39,631 nucleotides of DNA from Moraxellaceae bacterium (lineage in GTDB: Bacteria > Pseudomonadota > Gammaproteobacteria > Pseudomonadales > Moraxellaceae): contig JAGLBJ010000008.1 in NCBI GenBank assembly GCA_018260315.1, positions 1 through 39,631 of the forward strand. The letters run 5' to 3'. The first letter of the stretch is position 1; each line of letters begins with the position of its first letter. A model generated the notes under the pieces. The model was not told the DNA's origin and searched no databases. It saw only the letters and a list, made by a program, of their open reading frames with translations. This document shows, in pieces, positions 7,243 through 15,433 of this stretch. The position numbers and the translations under genes are program-made.

Positions 7243-10200
7243 ATGCCGCATAGCGCACCTGTCCATTTAGCCTATCAGCAAACCGATTCTCAACCTTTGG
7301 CAGTATCAAATTCTATGTTCAATCAACAACAAGTTCATACTGCATTTGACCTGGTGCGTACGGTTGCCGTACCGGCCCTAAGTGCGGTTTTATATGAAAG
7401 CCGGCATCGCAAAACCGGCGCGCTGCATTATCATTTAGCCTCGGATAATACCGAAAATGTGTTTATGGTGGCGTTTAGAACGCAGCCCATGGATTCACGC
7501 GGGGTAGCACACGTATTGGAACATACGGCCCTGTGCGGCTCAAAGCGTTTTCCGGTGCGTGACCCGTTTTTTACCATGATTAAACGCTCATTAAATACCT
7601 TTATGAATGCGTTTACGTCGGCGGATTGGACGGCGTATCCGTTCGCGACGCAAAACCGTGCCGATTTTTTTAATTTGTTGTCGGTGTATTTAGATGCTGC
7701 ATTTTTTCCGCTACTCGACCCGTTAGACTTTGCGCAGGAAGGCATTAGGGTAGAATTGGACGAACAGCAAAAACCGACTTATAAAGGCATCGTGTTTAAT
7801 GAAATGAAAGGCGCTATGAGTTCGCCATCAGACCAGCTATATCATAGTTTGGCTGAGCATTTATACCCTGAAACGACCTATCATTATAATTCGGGTGGTC
7901 ATCCGGCGTATATTCCCGATTTGACCCATCAGGATTTAATTGATTTTCACGCATCGCATTATCACCCGTCAAACGCGATATTTATGACCTATGGCGATTT
8001 GCCGTTACTGGATTTACAGCAGGCCATTGAAGATTTGGCGCTTAAACAGTTTACGCAAGGCACGCGGCGTCATTCGAAGCCGGAACGTCGTTTAGCGGCT
8101 CCCGTGCAAGTCACGCAAACCTATGCAGTCGATGAATCCGATACCCAGGATCGCACCTATATTATGCTGGCGTGGCTACTGGGCGAATCAACCGATGTAG
8201 AAAATCGGCTGGCGTGGCGTTTGGCGGCGGGCGTATTACTTGAAGATGCCGCAGCTCCATTGCATCATTATCTGGAAACGTGCGGCTTGGGGACGGCTCC
8301 GGCACCATTTTTGGGGATAGATGACAGTAGCTACGAAATGGCGTTTTATTGTGGTGTTCAGGGCGGTAATCCGGAGCAAGCCGCAGCTTTTGAGGCTGGT
8401 GTACTCAATGTCTTGCATGATGTGGTCAGTAAGCCCGTTCCTCCAGAGCGTATTGAAGCCGTGTTGCATCAAATAGAATTGAGTCAGCGTAAAATCGGCG
8501 GTGATGGCATGCCCTATGGTTTACAGCTCTTACTGCGGGGCTTGAGTTCAGCAGTGCACGATGCCGACCCTTTGGCAGTATGGCAAATGGACGCGCTAAT
8601 GGCCAATTTGCGTGCCAAAACACAGGATCCGCAGTGGCTGCCGCAGCTTATTAAAACACAACTTTTGGATAATCCGCATCGTGTTTTATTAAAACTGGTA
8701 CCCGATGCGCAAAAAACGGCTCAATTACAGCAGGCTGAACAAGCGCGTTTAAATCAAATTGCTGCCGATTTAAATGACCAGGCGCGTGCCGAATTATTAA
8801 TCGCTGCTCAAAAACTGGCGGAACGTCAGGCCACGCAAGATGACCCCAATGTTTTGCCGCGTGTCGGATTAGCCGATATTCCTGCCGATTTGTGCATCGC
8901 TCAAGGGGAAAGCATTGTATTGCCTTTGGGATTGCGAGCAGCACCGTTGTATCGTTATGCAGCCGCAACCAATGGCATTTATTATCATCGTGTGATACTG
9001 CCGTTACCGCAAAAACTGGTTGCGAATCCCTTTTTAAACTTATATTTATCGTTAATTGGGCAAGTAGGGGCAGGGGCTGATGATTACTTGCAACTGCAAA
9101 CCCGGCAAACGGCAACCAGTGGAGGCATCAGTGCGCAAGCGAGCATGCATGGTCAAATCAATGACGCGGGCCAAATAAGCGCATGGTTAATGATTTCGGT
9201 TCATGCGCTTGTGTCGCATCTTGATGCTATGGATTTATTGCATACGACGTTTACCCAAATGCGTTTTGATGAGCAGGCCCGTATTTTGGAACTATTACAG
9301 CAACGTAAGACTAATTTACAGGCGCATTTGCCTAATCTTGGGCATCATTATGCACTGCAAACAGCTGCACGCCATAGCAGTCAATTTGCAGCTTTAGATT
9401 ATGCTGCTAAAGGCCTCAATGCGTATTTATGGTTTAAAGATACGGTACAACAAGCCGAGCAATCGCCCGAAAAGCTGCAGTTCGTTATTGATGAATTAGA
9501 AACACTGCATGCTGAACTATTAAATTTACCACGTGAGTTTATACTGGTTGCCGAACCGCAGCAGCTCGACTATTTGCAGGCACATTTAGTGCAAACGTGG
9601 CAACAGCCGATTTCGGTTATCGTTCAAAAAGCTCAACGAAATCATCAGTTTAGTCCGATGATTCCAGCCGAGTCAGAGGCCGATATCGCGTGGTTGATGC
9701 AAACCAATGTTCAAAACTGTGTCGCTGCTTATACTACGGTGCCATTGGAGCATGCCGATGCGCCGGTGCTTATGGTGCTAGGCCCGTATTTACGCAATGG
9801 TTATTTACACCGAGCGCTGCGTGAACAAGGCGGCGCGTATGGGGGTGGGGCAGGATACGATTCTGATAGTACAGCATTTAGATTGCACAGTTATCGCGAT
9901 CCGCGCCTTGCTGAAACCTTTGCCGATTTCAACGCCAGTATTGAATGGTTGTTCAATGATCCGCAGCAGCCGTCACAACTTGAAGAGGCCATTTTAGGGT
10001 TAATTGCCGGTATGGATAAACCGGGTTCACCGGCCGGGGAAGCACTCAGAGCGTGTTTATCGACGTTACATGGTCGTTCGCCAGCTCATCAACGGGCATT
10101 ACGTCACGCGTTACTGGCGGTTACGTTGGACGATTTAAAACGTGTTGCAGCCTTGTATTTAACTCCGGAGCGTCAAATGCGTTCGGTAGCGGCCCCATAT

Positions 10201-10251
10201 ACCAAAGAAGCCGAATTGATTAAGCTTGGATTTGAAGTGCGCCGCGTTTAA
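7243..10251 (+). CDS. M16C metallopeptidase, presequence protease (PreP)-like
   Basis: The 1002-residue protein has the size and layout of presequence protease-type M16C peptidases: two M16 halves joined by a linker, forming a closed chamber that degrades unstructured peptides. The inverted zinc motif HxxEH is at His90-Val-Leu-Glu93-His94, and the third ligand is probably Glu187 in VFNEMKGAMSSP. The C-terminal half carries the Arg/Gly/Tyr-rich segment REQGGAYGGGAGYD that contributes to the active site in this family. There is no signal peptide, so it is probably cytoplasmic and clears peptides. A GGAG ribosome-binding site supports the ATG at 7243. It is a single-gene unit ending in a long hairpin at 10272-10348. 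Confidence 0.93.
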   Translation: MPHSAPVHLAYQQTDSQPLAVSNSMFNQQQVHTAFDLVRTVAVPALSAVLYESRHRKTGALHYHLASDNTENVFMVAFRTQPMDSRGVAHVLEHTALCGSKRFPVRDPFFTMIKRSLNTFMNAFTSADWTAYPFATQNRADFFNLLSVYLDAAFFPLLDPLDFAQEGIRVELDEQQKPTYKGIVFNEMKGAMSSPSDQLYHSLAEHLYPETTYHYNSGGHPAYIPDLTHQDLIDFHASHYHPSNAIFMTYGDLPLLDLQQAIEDLALKQFTQGTRRHSKPERRLAAPVQVTQTYAVDESDTQDRTYIMLAWLLGESTDVENRLAWRLAAGVLLEDAAAPLHHYLETCGLGTAPAPFLGIDDSSYEMAFYCGVQGGNPEQAAAFEAGVLNVLHDVVSKPVPPERIEAVLHQIELSQRKIGGDGMPYGLQLLLRGLSSAVHDADPLAVWQMDALMANLRAKTQDPQWLPQLIKTQLLDNPHRVLLKLVPDAQKTAQLQQAEQARLNQIAADLNDQARAELLIAAQKLAERQATQDDPNVLPRVGLADIPADLCIAQGESIVLPLGLRAAPLYRYAAATNGIYYHRVILPLPQKLVANPFLNLYLSLIGQVGAGADDYLQLQTRQTATSGGISAQASMHGQINDAGQISAWLMISVHALVSHLDAMDLLHTTFTQMRFDEQARILELLQQRKTNLQAHLPNLGHHYALQTAARHSSQFAALDYAAKGLNAYLWFKDTVQQAEQSPEKLQFVIDELETLHAELLNLPREFILVAEPQQLDYLQAHLVQTWQQPISVIVQKAQRNHQFSPMIPAESEADIAWLMQTNVQNCVAAYTTVPLEHADAPVLMVLGPYLRNGYLHRALREQGGAYGGGAGYDSDSTAFRLHSYRDPRLAETFADFNASIEWLFNDPQQPSQLEEAILGLIAGMDKPGSPAGEALRACLSTLHGRSPAHQRALRHALLAVTLDDLKRVAALYLTPERQMRSVAAPYTKEAELIKLGFEVRRV

Positions 10252-10271
10252 GCGATTATTTAGGAGAATAT

Positions 10272-10348
10272 AAAAAAGCCTTCTGATGTTTGTTTTAGCC
10301 ACTTGATAAATATCGAACAGGTCAAAACAGGTATCAAAAGGCTTTTTT
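10272..10348 (+). terminator. Long rho-independent terminator after the M16C peptidase gene
   Basis: The outer stem AAAAAAGCCTT/AAGGCTTTTTT continues inward through imperfectly paired sequence (TGAT with ATCA, then TGTTTT with AAAACA) and closes over roughly 30 bases. It ends in a T run at 10342-10348. Because the outer arms are A-rich and T-rich it could also work on the minus strand, downstream of the SRP RNA gene. Confidence 0.7.
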
Positions 10349-10514
10349 TAGGCTGAATTTGTTTACAACCATAGCGAATAAGGTTTATAGAATAACGAAA
10401 TAAACTTGCGCGACTAGACCAAAAATTTACAAAGATGGTTTTTTGAAAAGGACAGACACTGAATCAATATTATTATGATGTGATGTAATTAACATATGTA
10501 TTAAATTTTTAAAT
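10349..10514. other. AT-rich non-coding stretch, nothing recognised
   Basis: This is part of the 522-base gene-free interval 10252-10773, which also holds the terminator and the SRP RNA. I see no open frame of note, no repeat and no regulatory motif in this segment; it is only AT-rich. Confidence 0.5.
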
Positions 10515-10631
<117 letters not shown>

Positions 10632-10642
10632 AAAGAAGGGCT

Positions 10643-10670
10643 AGTGTAGCAAGGTTTATTTAAATTGCAA
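10643..10670 (-). promoter_or_regulatory. Promoter of the SRP RNA gene
   Basis: On the minus strand, TTGCAA (10665-10670) and TACACT (complement of 10643-10648) are separated by 16 bases, about 7-12 bases before the expected 5' end of the RNA. This spacing fits a start at the RNA's first paired bases. Confidence 0.65.
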
Positions 10671-10773
10671 GTCGTTTTTTTAAAGTGAACGTAATTTGTT
10701 TGATTTTTAAGCAAAATTAATATTTTTAAGTGTCTAGATATGCTTTAATAGACGCATTCTTCTATATTTTACT

Positions 10774-11370
10774 ATGATTATGTCTGCTTCAGAACGTCGG
10801 GCTTCTAATAACTCTATTCCGATAGGTCACTCTGCCGATGAGAATGCTTGGGTGCAATCGACCTATGCTTCGCCGCTCGGTCTGTTGCGTATTGTGCATA
10901 ATGGTCAGCAAATTTGTAGGCTGGATCACTTGTCAGTCAGTGACATTCCTCAATTAACCATTGTTCCACTACCGGTTCAGTGGCAACAGGCCTTTCGTGA
11001 TTATTTTGCAGGCGATTTAAAGGCGTTGCAGTCTTTACCCGTGACGTTTATCTCAGGTACGCCATTTCAGCAAGCTATTTGGCAGGCTATTCGTCGTATT
11101 AAGCCTGGCAAAACGGCTACTTATAAAGATATTGCTGAACAGGTTGGACATCCGCGCGCTTATCAAGCTGTAGGTCAGGCGTTACGCTGTAATCCGATTG
11201 CCATTGTGTTACCCTGTCATCGAGTGGTGTGCCAATCGGGTGCTTTAGGCGGCTATAATGGAGCGCATGCGGTGGGTCAAGCGCGCAAGCATTTTTTGTT
11301 ATGGCATGAAGGCGTCGGAAACCATAGTCAACATGTGTTAAATCTCCCTGAGTATTTAGCCAATGCTTAA
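10774..11370 (+). CDS. ogt: Methylated-DNA-[protein]-cysteine S-methyltransferase
   Basis: The 198-residue protein has the alkyltransferase C-terminal domain. The acceptor cysteine is Cys148 in the invariant PCHRV motif, followed by GALGGYNG and the ARKHFLLWHEG end. The helix-turn-helix DNA-binding region is the TATYKDIAEQVGHPRAYQAVGQAL segment just before it, with the Arg finger typical of the family. The protein removes alkyl groups from O6-alkylguanine (and O4-alkylthymine) in DNA by irreversible transfer to its own cysteine. The N-terminal domain has no Ada-type Cys4 zinc site, so this is an Ogt-type repair enzyme rather than the Ada regulator. Two close ATG codons (10774 and 10780) are both possible starts. 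Confidence 0.93.
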   Translation: MIMSASERRASNNSIPIGHSADENAWVQSTYASPLGLLRIVHNGQQICRLDHLSVSDIPQLTIVPLPVQWQQAFRDYFAGDLKALQSLPVTFISGTPFQQAIWQAIRRIKPGKTATYKDIAEQVGHPRAYQAVGQALRCNPIAIVLPCHRVVCQSGALGGYNGAHAVGQARKHFLLWHEGVGNHSQHVLNLPEYLANA

Positions 11371-11469
11371 CGGCTAAAAATCTCTAAAAAAACGTAGGTA
11401 ATATCGTTTAAGCATGGCATCATATTGGCCTTATTTATCGTGGTTTATTTTAATACTGGAAGGTGTTTT

Positions 11470-12732
11470 ATGAATATTCAGTGGCTTAGTATGTTTCGGT
11501 TACGCACCTTGGCATTAATGACTTCAACGATTCTATTACCTTATAGCGTTATGGCAGCACCGGTTGAGATGCGCAGTCTAACACCAACCGCGCTGGGCGA
11601 TGCTAACAGTCAAGTGCAACAACAAGCCCAAAAAATTCAGGAATTACAACAGGAATTAGCTGCCCTTAAAGCCCAAACCGCTAGTGCAGCATCAAATCAG
11701 GAGCGACCCTTAAATCCCATGCCTTTAAACGGTTCTACCGGCTTGCTACCGACCAATACCGCAAGCCAATATGCCAGCCAAAATAAGGGCGTCGATAACA
11801 GCGCAGACGCCGACAAACGCGCCTATATTGCAGCTTACGATGCCTATCGGGCAGGGGGTGCCTCACAAGCTATTGGACCGATGCAGAACTTTTTGCGCGA
11901 TTATCCCAATAGTGTTTACGTGCCCAATGCACATTACTGGCTTGGTGAATTTTATTTAGCCGTGACGCCCCCCAGTTTTGTCAACGCCAAGAAAAATTTT
12001 AATATCGTGATGAATACGTATCCCAAAAGCATGAAGGCATCGGCGACCGTTTATCGGTTAGCCACTATGGCGGAAGTGGAAGACCAGCATGGCGATGCCA
12101 CACGCATGATGAAACTTTTAACCACCGATTATGCCGGTAGTAAGGAAGCCGAATATGCACAAACCTATTTGGATAATCATAAAAATACGTCAACTAAAGC
12201 GGCGCCAAATGAAAAATCAGGCGATCATTATGTAACGGGTGAGCATGAACAATCATCAAGCAAAAAATCTTTGACGTCCCACAAAACAAGCGCTAAAAAA
12301 GACCGTAAAGACAGTGATACTCAATCGTCTGGCAAAAATATTCATGATAAACAGGTCAAAACGGTGCATGATAAAAAGGAGCATGACAAAAAAGAGCGTG
12401 ATAAAAAAGAGCATGACAGCACAGAGCGTATGCATAAGGCGGAAAGTAAAACGTCTACTCATAAAAACGATCAAAAAGAACATGCTCATAAACAGGACGA
12501 CAAAAAAGAACAGACTCAAAAAACCACAGTGAAAAAGGACAATAAATCAGACAACCGTTCTAAAGAGCATAAATCTGCGTCCTATCAGTCTACTAAGTCA
12601 AAATCTGAGGAAAAATCAAGCACCAAAGCCAAACATGGCGAAGTAGAGCATAAAAAAGAAAATCATGGCGACAAAAAACAACATGCCAAAAGTGCCGAAA
12701 AAGGCACCATAACCAATGAGCCGGTGCATTAA
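11470..12732 (+). CDS. CpoB/YbgF-like periplasmic TPR protein with a long Lys/His-rich tail
   Basis: I place the start at 11470 because a GGAAGGTG ribosome-binding site lies just upstream; the frame is open from 11425. The 420-residue product has a signal peptide ending VMA-AP, a short coiled coil rich in Gln (about residues 45-70, QQQAQKIQELQQELAALKAQ), and then a TPR region (from about residue 115) with the CpoB/YbgF hallmarks AYDAYRAG, FLRDYPNSVYVPNAHYWLGE and a second FNIVMNTYPKS repeat. CpoB links the Tol-Pal complex to peptidoglycan synthesis. After the TPRs comes a tail of about 185 residues made almost only of Lys, His, Ser, Glu, Asp and Thr, including pentapeptide repeats at 12367-12416. 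No tol or pal gene is nearby, so the role is inferred. Confidence 0.75.
   Translation: MNIQWLSMFRLRTLALMTSTILLPYSVMAAPVEMRSLTPTALGDANSQVQQQAQKIQELQQELAALKAQTASAASNQERPLNPMPLNGSTGLLPTNTASQYASQNKGVDNSADADKRAYIAAYDAYRAGGASQAIGPMQNFLRDYPNSVYVPNAHYWLGEFYLAVTPPSFVNAKKNFNIVMNTYPKSMKASATVYRLATMAEVEDQHGDATRMMKLLTTDYAGSKEAEYAQTYLDNHKNTSTKAAPNEKSGDHYVTGEHEQSSSKKSLTSHKTSAKKDRKDSDTQSSGKNIHDKQVKTVHDKKEHDKKERDKKEHDSTERMHKAESKTSTHKNDQKEHAHKQDDKKEQTQKTTVKKDNKSDNRSKEHKSASYQSTKSKSEEKSSTKAKHGEVEHKKENHGDKKQHAKSAEKGTITNEPVH
12367..12416 (+). repeat. In-frame 15-base tandem repeat encoding [H/R]DKKE
   Basis: Three full 15-base units and a partial fourth encode HDKKE, HDKKE, RDKKE and HD. The repeat is in the Lys/His-rich tail of the CpoB-like protein. 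The short period and near identity suggest growth by slippage. Confidence 0.85.
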
Positions 12733-12867
12733 TGCTTAAACTTTTTTGAGTCATGGCCCTTAAAAAAAGCTGACGTGTAGCTACATGTATCCTACAATAT
12801 AGTTGATATTTACACTTTGGCTTATAAAGGGCACGTTATACTTTAAACGGAAAAAAGCGTTAATCCT

Positions 12868-12899
12868 CAATTAACTTTACACAATTAACTTTACACAAT
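12868..12899 (+). repeat. 14-base tandem duplication upstream of the SIMPL gene
   Basis: CAATTAACTTTACA occurs twice in direct succession (12868-12881 and 12882-12895), followed by another CAAT. It lies just before the ribosome-binding region of the gene at 12914. It may be a slippage product or a doubled binding site; nothing shows which. Confidence 0.8.
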
Positions 12900-12913
12900 C
12901 TTAGGAAATTTTT

Positions 12914-13639
12914 ATGCGTCCTTATAGTAGTGCCTTGCGTGTCGTGGCTTCCATCGTGGCCGGTTTAGGGTTATCAGGTACATTGAGTCAAGCCTACGCT
13001 GAACCTTTGCCTGAGCATAAAGTAGTCAATTTAAGCGCCGAGAGTTCGCGCGAAGTTAAAAATGACCAAATGCAGGCTACGTTATTTACTGAAAAAAATA
13101 ATACCAACGCAGGTGAGTTGGCCAAAGACGTCGCACAAATTATCAATCACGCCATGGAAGTGGCGCGGCATTATCCTAGCGTACAAGTGACAACGGGTAG
13201 CCAAAATGCCTATCCGATTTACGATGCCAAACAAAAATTAACGGGCTGGCGCTCGCGGGCTGAAGTGCAGCTTAAAAGTACCGATTTTAAGGCCACCAGT
13301 GAATTAATGAGCCAGTTGCAGCCTAATTTACTCATTGAAAGCGTAAATTTTACAGTATCCCCTGAACAGCGCATTGCAGTTGAAAATGAATTGTTGACCA
13401 ATGTGACGCAAGCCTTTAAGCAGCGTGCCGTTATATTACAAAATGCGTGGAATGCGTCGGGGTATGAACTTATTACCATGAGTGTTAATCCCAGTGAAAA
13501 CCGGCCGGTACCGTACCCAAAAATGTATGCCATGCGTGCCAGTAGCGCGATGGCCGATGCCAGCGTACCTCCGCAAAATGTGGAAGGTGGCAATAGTAGC
13601 GTTCATGTGTCCGCAAATGGCAGTATTCAATTAAGATAA
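12914..13639 (+). CDS. SIMPL-domain (DUF541) exported protein
   Basis: The 241-residue protein has a signal peptide ending in AYA-EP (about residue 30) and then a SIMPL (DUF541) domain, recognisable from LSAESSREVKNDQM near the start, the DAKQKLTGWRSRAEVQLKS segment and the C-terminal run ending in SVHVSANGSIQLR. SIMPL proteins such as E. coli YggE and Brucella BP26 are periplasmic or outer-membrane associated; YggE has been linked to oxidative stress, but a molecular activity is not known to me. An AGGA ribosome-binding site precedes the ATG. The gene has its own terminator (13691-13723) and does not seem to be in an operon with its neighbours. Confidence 0.88.
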   Translation: MRPYSSALRVVASIVAGLGLSGTLSQAYAEPLPEHKVVNLSAESSREVKNDQMQATLFTEKNNTNAGELAKDVAQIINHAMEVARHYPSVQVTTGSQNAYPIYDAKQKLTGWRSRAEVQLKSTDFKATSELMSQLQPNLLIESVNFTVSPEQRIAVENELLTNVTQAFKQRAVILQNAWNASGYELITMSVNPSENRPVPYPKMYAMRASSAMADASVPPQNVEGGNSSVHVSANGSIQLR

Positions 13640-13690
13640 CGATTTAAGTTTAATCCTCATAATGAGTCTTTGAAAAATACATTTAAACGT

Positions 13691-13723
13691 TGGGAATGCT
13701 TAAAATAGAATTCCCATTTTTTT
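13691..13723 (+). terminator. Rho-independent terminator after the SIMPL gene
   Basis: TGGGAAT (13691-13697) pairs with ATTCCCA (13710-13716) over a 12-base loop, followed directly by seven T. Confidence 0.75.
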
Positions 13724-13862
13724 GATGAGGCTAACAATGGGTTGCTCCATTCTTAAAATGACTAAATGCCATCTACTAGGCGAAGCTCAGTAGGCATGCT
13801 AAACTAGTCGTTTACTAATCTGTTTATAGATTTGCCCGAATTTTTGATCAAGAGGACTGACT

Positions 13863-15317
13863 GTGAGCCAAGACAATCTACTGGCCTTAACCCAAGAGCA
13901 TATGGGTCGTTGGAAAAATCGCGAAGAAATTGCAGAACGCATGATTGCGCTGCTTGGCCGATTATATCGCGAGCATGCAGTATTGGTTACGGTTTACGAT
14001 CGTTCATTGGTAAATCGCTCGGTGATTCAGATTTTAAAAGCCCACCGCCGCGCTCGTATGATTTCGGTTGAATTGTCAGTGGTTGATACCTGGCCCCTGC
14101 TTGAAGAATTGGCCAGCCGTACCCATTTGCCAGCCTGTCAAATTGATTTGGGCAAATTGGCGTATCAGATGAAGCAAAACGGTCAGACGCCTAAAGAAGT
14201 ATTAGATGCAGCATTGCAAGGCGTCGAAGTTAAGCCACTAGCACCGCCTAAAGATGTGGTGCTGTATGGTTTTGGGCGCATTGGGCGCATGTTGGCGCGC
14301 TTAATTATAGAACAAACCGGTTTGGGGCGTGGCTTGCGTTTGCGGGCGATTGTGGTGCGTAAATCGAGTGAGAATGATTTATCCAAACGCGCGTCCTTGT
14401 TGCGTCGTGATTCGGTGCACGGTACGTTTGAAGGTACGATTTCAACCGATGACGAAAACGAAGCCATTATTGCCAATGGCAACTATATTAAAGTGATTTA
14501 TGCGGCGAATCCTGCTGAAATCAACTACAACGATTATGGTATTCAAGAGGCGTTATTGATTGATAATACCGGCAAATGGCGCGATGCAGTGGGTCTGTCA
14601 GTGCATTTAGGCTGCCCAGGTATTCAGCGTGTTATTTTGACCGCGCCCTCTAAAGGTGAAATGAAAAATGTGGTTTATGGCGTCAATAGCCAGGATATTT
14701 TAGATTCTGACCAGATTATCAGTGCAGCGAGCTGTACTACTAACGCCATCACGCCGATTTTAAAAGTGATTGATGACCATTATGGTATAGAGCATGGCCA
14801 TGTTGAAACGGTACACTCATTTACCAATGACCAAAATTTAATCGACAATTACCATAAAGCTGACCGTCGCGGGCGTGCGGCAACCTTAAATATGGTCATT
14901 ACCGAAACCGGCGCTGCTAAAGCCGTCGCCAAAGCGTTGCCACATTTAGCGGGTAAATTAACCGGTAATTCGGTACGTGTTCCCACTCCCAATGTCAGTT
15001 TGGCGATTTTAAATTTAACCTTGAATAAAGAAACGACACGTGATGATGTAAACGAATTTATTCGTCAAATTTCCTTACATGCTAACTTCCAAGGGCAAAT
15101 CGAATATACCAACTCAACCGAAGTCGTTTCGACCGATTTTATTGGGTCACGTTCGGCAGGTGTGTTTGATGCGCAAGCAACCATTGTTAGTGGCAACCAT
15201 GCAACGTTATACGTTTGGTATGATAATGAAGTCGGTTATAGCTGTCAGGTGTTGCGCATTGCTGAACAAATGGGCGGGGCGTCGGTACCTGCTATTCCGG
15301 CAGCCCAACCTGTTTAA
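13863..15317 (+). CDS. gap: Glyceraldehyde-3-phosphate dehydrogenase, long form with N-terminal extension
   Basis: The gene starts with GTG, supported by AGAGGA upstream. The 484-residue protein has an extra N-terminal domain of about 125 residues, then a complete GAPDH: Rossmann motif G136-F-G-R-I-G141, DSVHGTF, catalytic Cys291 in ASCTTN, His318 in TVHSFT, and WYDNEVGYS near the end. It interconverts glyceraldehyde 3-phosphate and 1,3-bisphosphoglycerate in the cytoplasm. The Asp that normally selects NAD at the end of the second beta strand (AxND in E. coli GapA) is replaced here by VVRK, so NADP use or mixed cofactor use is plausible. Long GAPDHs of this kind occur in Pseudomonas and Acinetobacter relatives. 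No glycolytic neighbours are present. A terminator follows at 15355-15395. Confidence 0.92.
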   Translation: MSQDNLLALTQEHMGRWKNREEIAERMIALLGRLYREHAVLVTVYDRSLVNRSVIQILKAHRRARMISVELSVVDTWPLLEELASRTHLPACQIDLGKLAYQMKQNGQTPKEVLDAALQGVEVKPLAPPKDVVLYGFGRIGRMLARLIIEQTGLGRGLRLRAIVVRKSSENDLSKRASLLRRDSVHGTFEGTISTDDENEAIIANGNYIKVIYAANPAEINYNDYGIQEALLIDNTGKWRDAVGLSVHLGCPGIQRVILTAPSKGEMKNVVYGVNSQDILDSDQIISAASCTTNAITPILKVIDDHYGIEHGHVETVHSFTNDQNLIDNYHKADRRGRAATLNMVITETGAAKAVAKALPHLAGKLTGNSVRVPTPNVSLAILNLTLNKETTRDDVNEFIRQISLHANFQGQIEYTNSTEVVSTDFIGSRSAGVFDAQATIVSGNHATLYVWYDNEVGYSCQVLRIAEQMGGASVPAIPAAQPV

Positions 15318-15354
15318 ACAACCGATTGTATGATTGATTCATCTTAATAATCAT

Positions 15355-15395
15355 AAAAAAAACCGCTTATGTTTAATTCATGGAGCGGTTTTTTT
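15355..15395. terminator. Bidirectional terminator between the GAPDH and TerD-like genes
   Basis: AAAAAAAACCGCT pairs with AGCGGTTTTTTT over a 16-base loop. The A tract and T tract allow use from both convergent genes. Confidence 0.85.
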
Positions 15396-15433
15396 AGGAT
15401 TTAGCTATCGTGATGTCACTTTGTTAACGCAGA

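Noticed and set aside
8651..9115. Minus-strand open frame of 154 residues inside the M16C peptidase gene
   Set aside because: It is a shadow of a clearly conserved coding region; its composition is His/Arg-rich as expected from reversed codons.
12256..12519. Minus-strand Phe/Met/Leu-rich open frame opposite the CpoB tail
   Set aside because: Reversed Lys codons (AAA) read as Phe (TTT), giving a false membrane-like protein. It is a composition artefact.
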